A DNA stretch of 22,325 bases from Amanita rubescens (taxonomy: Eukaryota; Basidiomycota; Agaricomycetes; Agaricales; Amanitaceae). The number at the start of each line of letters is the position of its first letter. Within the stretch, counting starts at the first letter, position 1. The stretch is from the NCBI GenBank assembly GCA_015039365.1, contig WION01000733.1, forward strand, positions 1-22,325, written 5' to 3'. A program made the position numbers and the translations under genes. The notes under the pieces were generated by a model, which was not told the DNA's origin, ran no database searches, and saw only the letters and a list, made by a program, of their open reading frames with translations. This document shows positions 19,064-22,325 of the stretch, one piece after another.

Positions 19064-21859
19064 TCACGGATTGACCGGAATTTGGCCACGAATTGATGCT
19101 CGCGTTCTTCTCAACGACCTAGGCAACTTTTCCAAGATAGTATCATACCAGGCTAGTGGCTTGTTGACGTCCAAGTCCGAGTTCTGCGTTTGCGGTTCAA
19201 AATTGTTGCTACTTGAAGTACTAATACCTGACGCATCGCTCTGCACAGTGCGATGTCCAAGCGGGCTCGGGACTACCGGGCTATTCCCTTCCGTTATGAA
19301 TTCAATGAGGTGACGGCGTAAGTATTGCCGGAAGCACTGCAGCATCGAAGCTTCATCCTCTTGAGATAGCCAATCAGGTAAAACCACCGGGTATATTACG
19401 GAGTGGCAGCCGCGAGCCTGTATTGATGACGTCTTCCCGAGAACCTTTGTTAAAAGGTGCCAGCATACAGGGCAGCAAAGCTTTGATACTGATATTGTTC
19501 CTGTTTCCAGTTCCTAAAGATGACGGTCGATCAAGGACCTTCCATGTGATGCACAAGATGCGTACCAGACAAACTTCCCGCAGCTCCTTGTCGTTATTGA
19601 GATTCATTTTCGATTGGTCTTTACGCCGACGAAAATACTCCGCAAGTGCCGCAATCACTGCCTCGCAATGCATGATCGCAGAAAATGGGTGTCCTGGAGT
19701 ATCTTTTTCTTCTTTCACATTCTGGAAACCTTTTACAATCCTGAATGCTTCGCCCTGGTTCCACGACCCGGGGTCTTCATCGATCAGCTTACGTTCCAAG
19801 ACGTCAATAATTTGATCAATGGTGCGTCCTTCTGGTATAGCACAGCCCAGTGGGCCTGATTGATTATCCGATTCATCCAAGAGTGCACGGGTCATGACTT
19901 GCCGGTACTGGGACCAAGTCGGCTGCATGTACTGTAAGTGGTTGACGTCGAGAAATCTTATCTTGACGTCAGGTTGTTTAGGTATCCCGGCGCCAAGAAA
20001 TTCCAGATTGCGCCTTGCGATGATTTGAAAAATCAAAGTTCTGACCCAATTCACAAATATATCAATTTTGTGATGGACATCAACCTACATCAGTTTGATC
20101 AGCCTTTTCACGGTGTTTAGGCTATGCACATCTGCATACCTTGCTCGATTCCAACAATTTCATGTTAGGGTCAACATCGCGTTGGTTCTCGTCGGACTCG
20201 CCGAAGCCGACGTCGGGTTTTCCAGCTGACGTGGCTTCGCTAGCTGTCGTGGTTTCGGTAGCTGGCGTTGTTTCGGTAGTTGGCGTTGTTTCGGTAGCTG
20301 TCGTTGTTTCAGTAGCTGTTGTGGTTCCGCTAGCTGGTGTGGCTTCGGTAGCTGGCGTGGTTCGCGTGGTATTTCGCCTTATCCCGTTCTCGTACCCATA
20401 CTCTAGATACTCATCATGATATGCGTAGATAGGCATCAGATGGGTCAGGATCTTCTTCCCGTCGTTTGAAATGACCTCGATATGACGTTTGAACGCCGTC
20501 GAGCATAAGATGTAAGTGAGGAGTCGGGTGATTCCTGCGACCACGGGGAGAACTTGCGCGTTCTCTTCGTTCTTGCCATAATTCAATGAGGAGAGGAATG
20601 ATCCAAATGCGAGAAGAGTAACATGAACGAGTTGGTGAAACTCTGCCGCCGTTTCTTTGGTATAGAGCGGTCCATTGCCATAGATTGGTCCGCTCCCAGA
20701 TCCAGCCTGTTCCATCAGGAGCGGAAATTCATCCTGCCCTGGGGGAAATGCTGAGCGATCGGGAGACCTGGCAAGAGTACGCTGTAAAGCCACCATAGTT
20801 GAACGGTTAGAGATAAGGAACATGGCTAGTGTCCTGTCGCTTTTGCCTCGAGAAGCCATTTTGGCATTGTTCCAGTCATCGTATTTATCAATTTCGCGTT
20901 GGAAGGCCTTGATGTGATTTTTCCAGTTATAGATAAGGGCGAGCCCCGACCAGCAGGAGATGCGTTTGTACATCTTCCGCCAACATGATGACACAACATA
21001 GTTGAAAAACCGACTGGCATATATGTCCCGCTGCGGCAAGTCCTTCGTGCTCTTGTATTGGCTAAGGTAATCAGTCATCGTCGCCGCATGGTCTTGTATA
21101 TTTAACCGCCTTCTGTCATGCCAGATGAGATTTGTAAATGTGAGCCAACACAAATGCCTACAATGTTGCACAATACCAATGATCAGAGTTATCTCTGATA
21201 TCTGGCCAATAACTACGTCCTGTAGGCGGGACCCTAATCGTGAAGTTTGCACCCTGAGAGGCAATGCCTGTGGAGTTACACATGGCGGCCACTTGTAACG
21301 GCGCAGCCTTATTTGCCTTTTGCAGGCGATTCGAAAGATCTTCAAGATGAACTTTTACAGCTCCTCCAGACTGGACCTGTGCTGCATGGTTGGCTTGATC
21401 ATCGTCTTGAAGGACTTCTAGTGACTGGGAAGCGAGAAAGCTAATCCTGTCTGCCGACGTATAGCAGGCACTGACGATCTCATCGTCCCGGACAAGCAGT
21501 GCGGTTATGGAATCCAGCCCCAAAAGGTCCAACTCCCTCTCGGCCTCCTGTTCAGTGCACAGGACCGTAGAGCGGTATCGAGCGAAGCTAGATCTTTCTG
21601 CGGAAGTATCAAACTCACGCATGGATATATCGCCATTCCCGTTCCTCAAGGTACAGGTGAGCCGTAGCAAGTTTGTAATCATGGTGAATTCGGGGAGTTC
21701 AGGTAGAGGACTGGCCTTAGGGCCGGACATTTCCTTGTAAGAGAGATTAAACTTGATCTGTGCGCTAGGCTCTAACTCACTTTGATCATAGGACAGAAGA
21801 ACAGCGTGGGCGTTGGCAGTCGTATACTCGATGTCGTGACACAAAGAACGTGAGAACAA
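19064..21859 (-). CDS. Large protein with C-terminal OTT_1508-like deaminase domain
   Basis: Exons on the minus strand: 21859 (or further up)-21280, 21233-20140, 20084-19575 and 19513-19064. The introns are 46, 55 and 61 nt, and all joins are in frame (about 877 codons from 21859). The last two exons carry the deaminase signature: HCE at 19662-19670 (zinc ligand H plus catalytic E of an HxE motif) and, about 45 residues later, SVSKLCCPVCW (19463-19477) supplying the CxxC zinc ligands. RGCHSVIYPVVLPDWL, typical of fungal relatives, follows. Deaminases of this superfamily act on bases or nucleotides; the substrate is unknown. The N-terminal 560 or so residues are unrecognised and include a Thr/Glu/Ala-rich linker from an 18-nt minisatellite. 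The open frame has no ATG at 21859 (first in-frame ATG near 21730), so an upstream exon is possible. The middle join at 21234-21279 is the least certain. Confidence 0.75.
20228..20353 (-). repeat. In-frame 18-bp minisatellite inside the deaminase-like gene
   Basis: Seven consecutive 18-bp units of the type GGCGTTGTTTCGGTAGCT encode six-residue repeats such as TTPATE or TTTATE on the minus strand. Because the unit is a multiple of three, copy-number change would lengthen or shorten the linker without breaking the frame. The array separates the N-terminal part from the exon leading into the deaminase domain. Confidence 0.9.
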
Positions 21860-21867
21860 TAACGTTC

Positions 21868-22325
21868 AACGTGGGCCAATCACTGTCAGTGAATATTGAA
21901 TGCAAGTCATCGTACGCAAAGGAGGGGTGGCATCGTAGAGCATCCTTCCGACGCCGCGGGTAGTAGTACTAACGTTCGGAGCCGTCACGGTCGCCGCCCC
22001 TGGAGGCCTGAGGCCTGATGATCTGCACCGACTCCTCATCGGGCTCGCATATGATCGGTACGTACAATTGAATGACTTACTTAAGCCGCAAGGCCCCCCG
22101 GCGTTCAACTTCATGCACGGCCAGCGCTGCTCTTTCTTCCCTTCTTTTGATATTTTGATTGCTATTCTCAATGCACAGGAACCTTGAATGCCACAGCGCA
22201 ATACAAGCACGACCAAAAAATTGTATCTCCAGTCAGGACTCGGTAATGCGACAACGTGAGAAATCTAGTAATCAATACTATACTTACCTTGCTTGCAAGG
22301 TCCGCCATTGCTTCCGAGTCGGTTC
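21868..22325. other. 5' flank or upstream exon region of the deaminase-like gene
   Basis: A minus-strand open frame (22216-21866) contains a strong GTAAGT donor near 22078-22083 (reverse of ACTTAC), so an upstream exon ending there is possible. I could not join it to the exon starting near 21859. The window ends before the matter can be settled. Confidence 0.3.

Noticed and set aside
19360..19399. Possible 40-nt intron in the deaminase-like gene (GTAATA...CTCAAG)
   Set aside because: It restores a frame, but an upstream 61-nt intron (19514-19574) does so while giving the expected CCPVCW and PVVLPDWL family motifs, making this one unnecessary.

Overview
This window looks like accessory DNA from a basidiomycete fungus, probably an Agaricomycete. 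Genes are cut by many short introns (mostly 43-76 nt) with GTRNGT-like donors and CTRAY branch sites. The best-recognised gene is a Plavaka-type transposase, a family abundant in mushroom-forming fungi, and much of the rest is repeats or element fragments. I found no bacterial-style operons, tRNA, rRNA or CRISPR.

Layout: 1-720 is a degenerate AT-rich tandem repeat. 1039-2728 is a short, old, non-autonomous LTR-type element with diverged terminal repeats (131 and 162 bp) and a 5-bp target duplication TTCTG. 3084 to about 5525 (minus) is an intron-rich gene I do not recognise; its 3' half resolves cleanly into seven exons ending in an acidic C-terminus. 5726-10138 (minus) is an apparently intact, 11-exon Plavaka transposase (about 1,298 aa) with no frameshift or stop, including one GC-AG intron.

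10441-18713 is a mosaic of duplicated blocks. Three direct copies (A 10441-11741, B 11931-13940, C 15859-17630) each carry minus-strand exon/intron modules, a decayed fragment of the Plavaka 5' region, a 10-bp CT-rich minisatellite, and at the right end the same tiny coding first exon followed by GTA. In copy B this 10-nt exon (ATGGCCCAAG) is exon 1 of an intact four-exon JmjC-domain gene (13931-15724, 545 aa). In copies A and C the first exon is orphaned. The simplest reading is an old tandem array of promoter plus JmjC gene plus 3' flank, in which only the middle gene survives. A 560-bp inverted copy (D, 18154-18713) of part of block B lies on the far side.

19064-21859 (minus) is a four-exon gene for a large protein whose C-terminal part has the HxE and CxxC motifs of fungal OTT_1508-like deaminases. 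The transposase, the Fe/2-oxoglutarate (JmjC) enzyme and the deaminase-like protein are neighbours, but nothing in the sequence shows that they act together. All exon structures here were worked out by hand from reading frame and splice signals, without transcripts or database searches.
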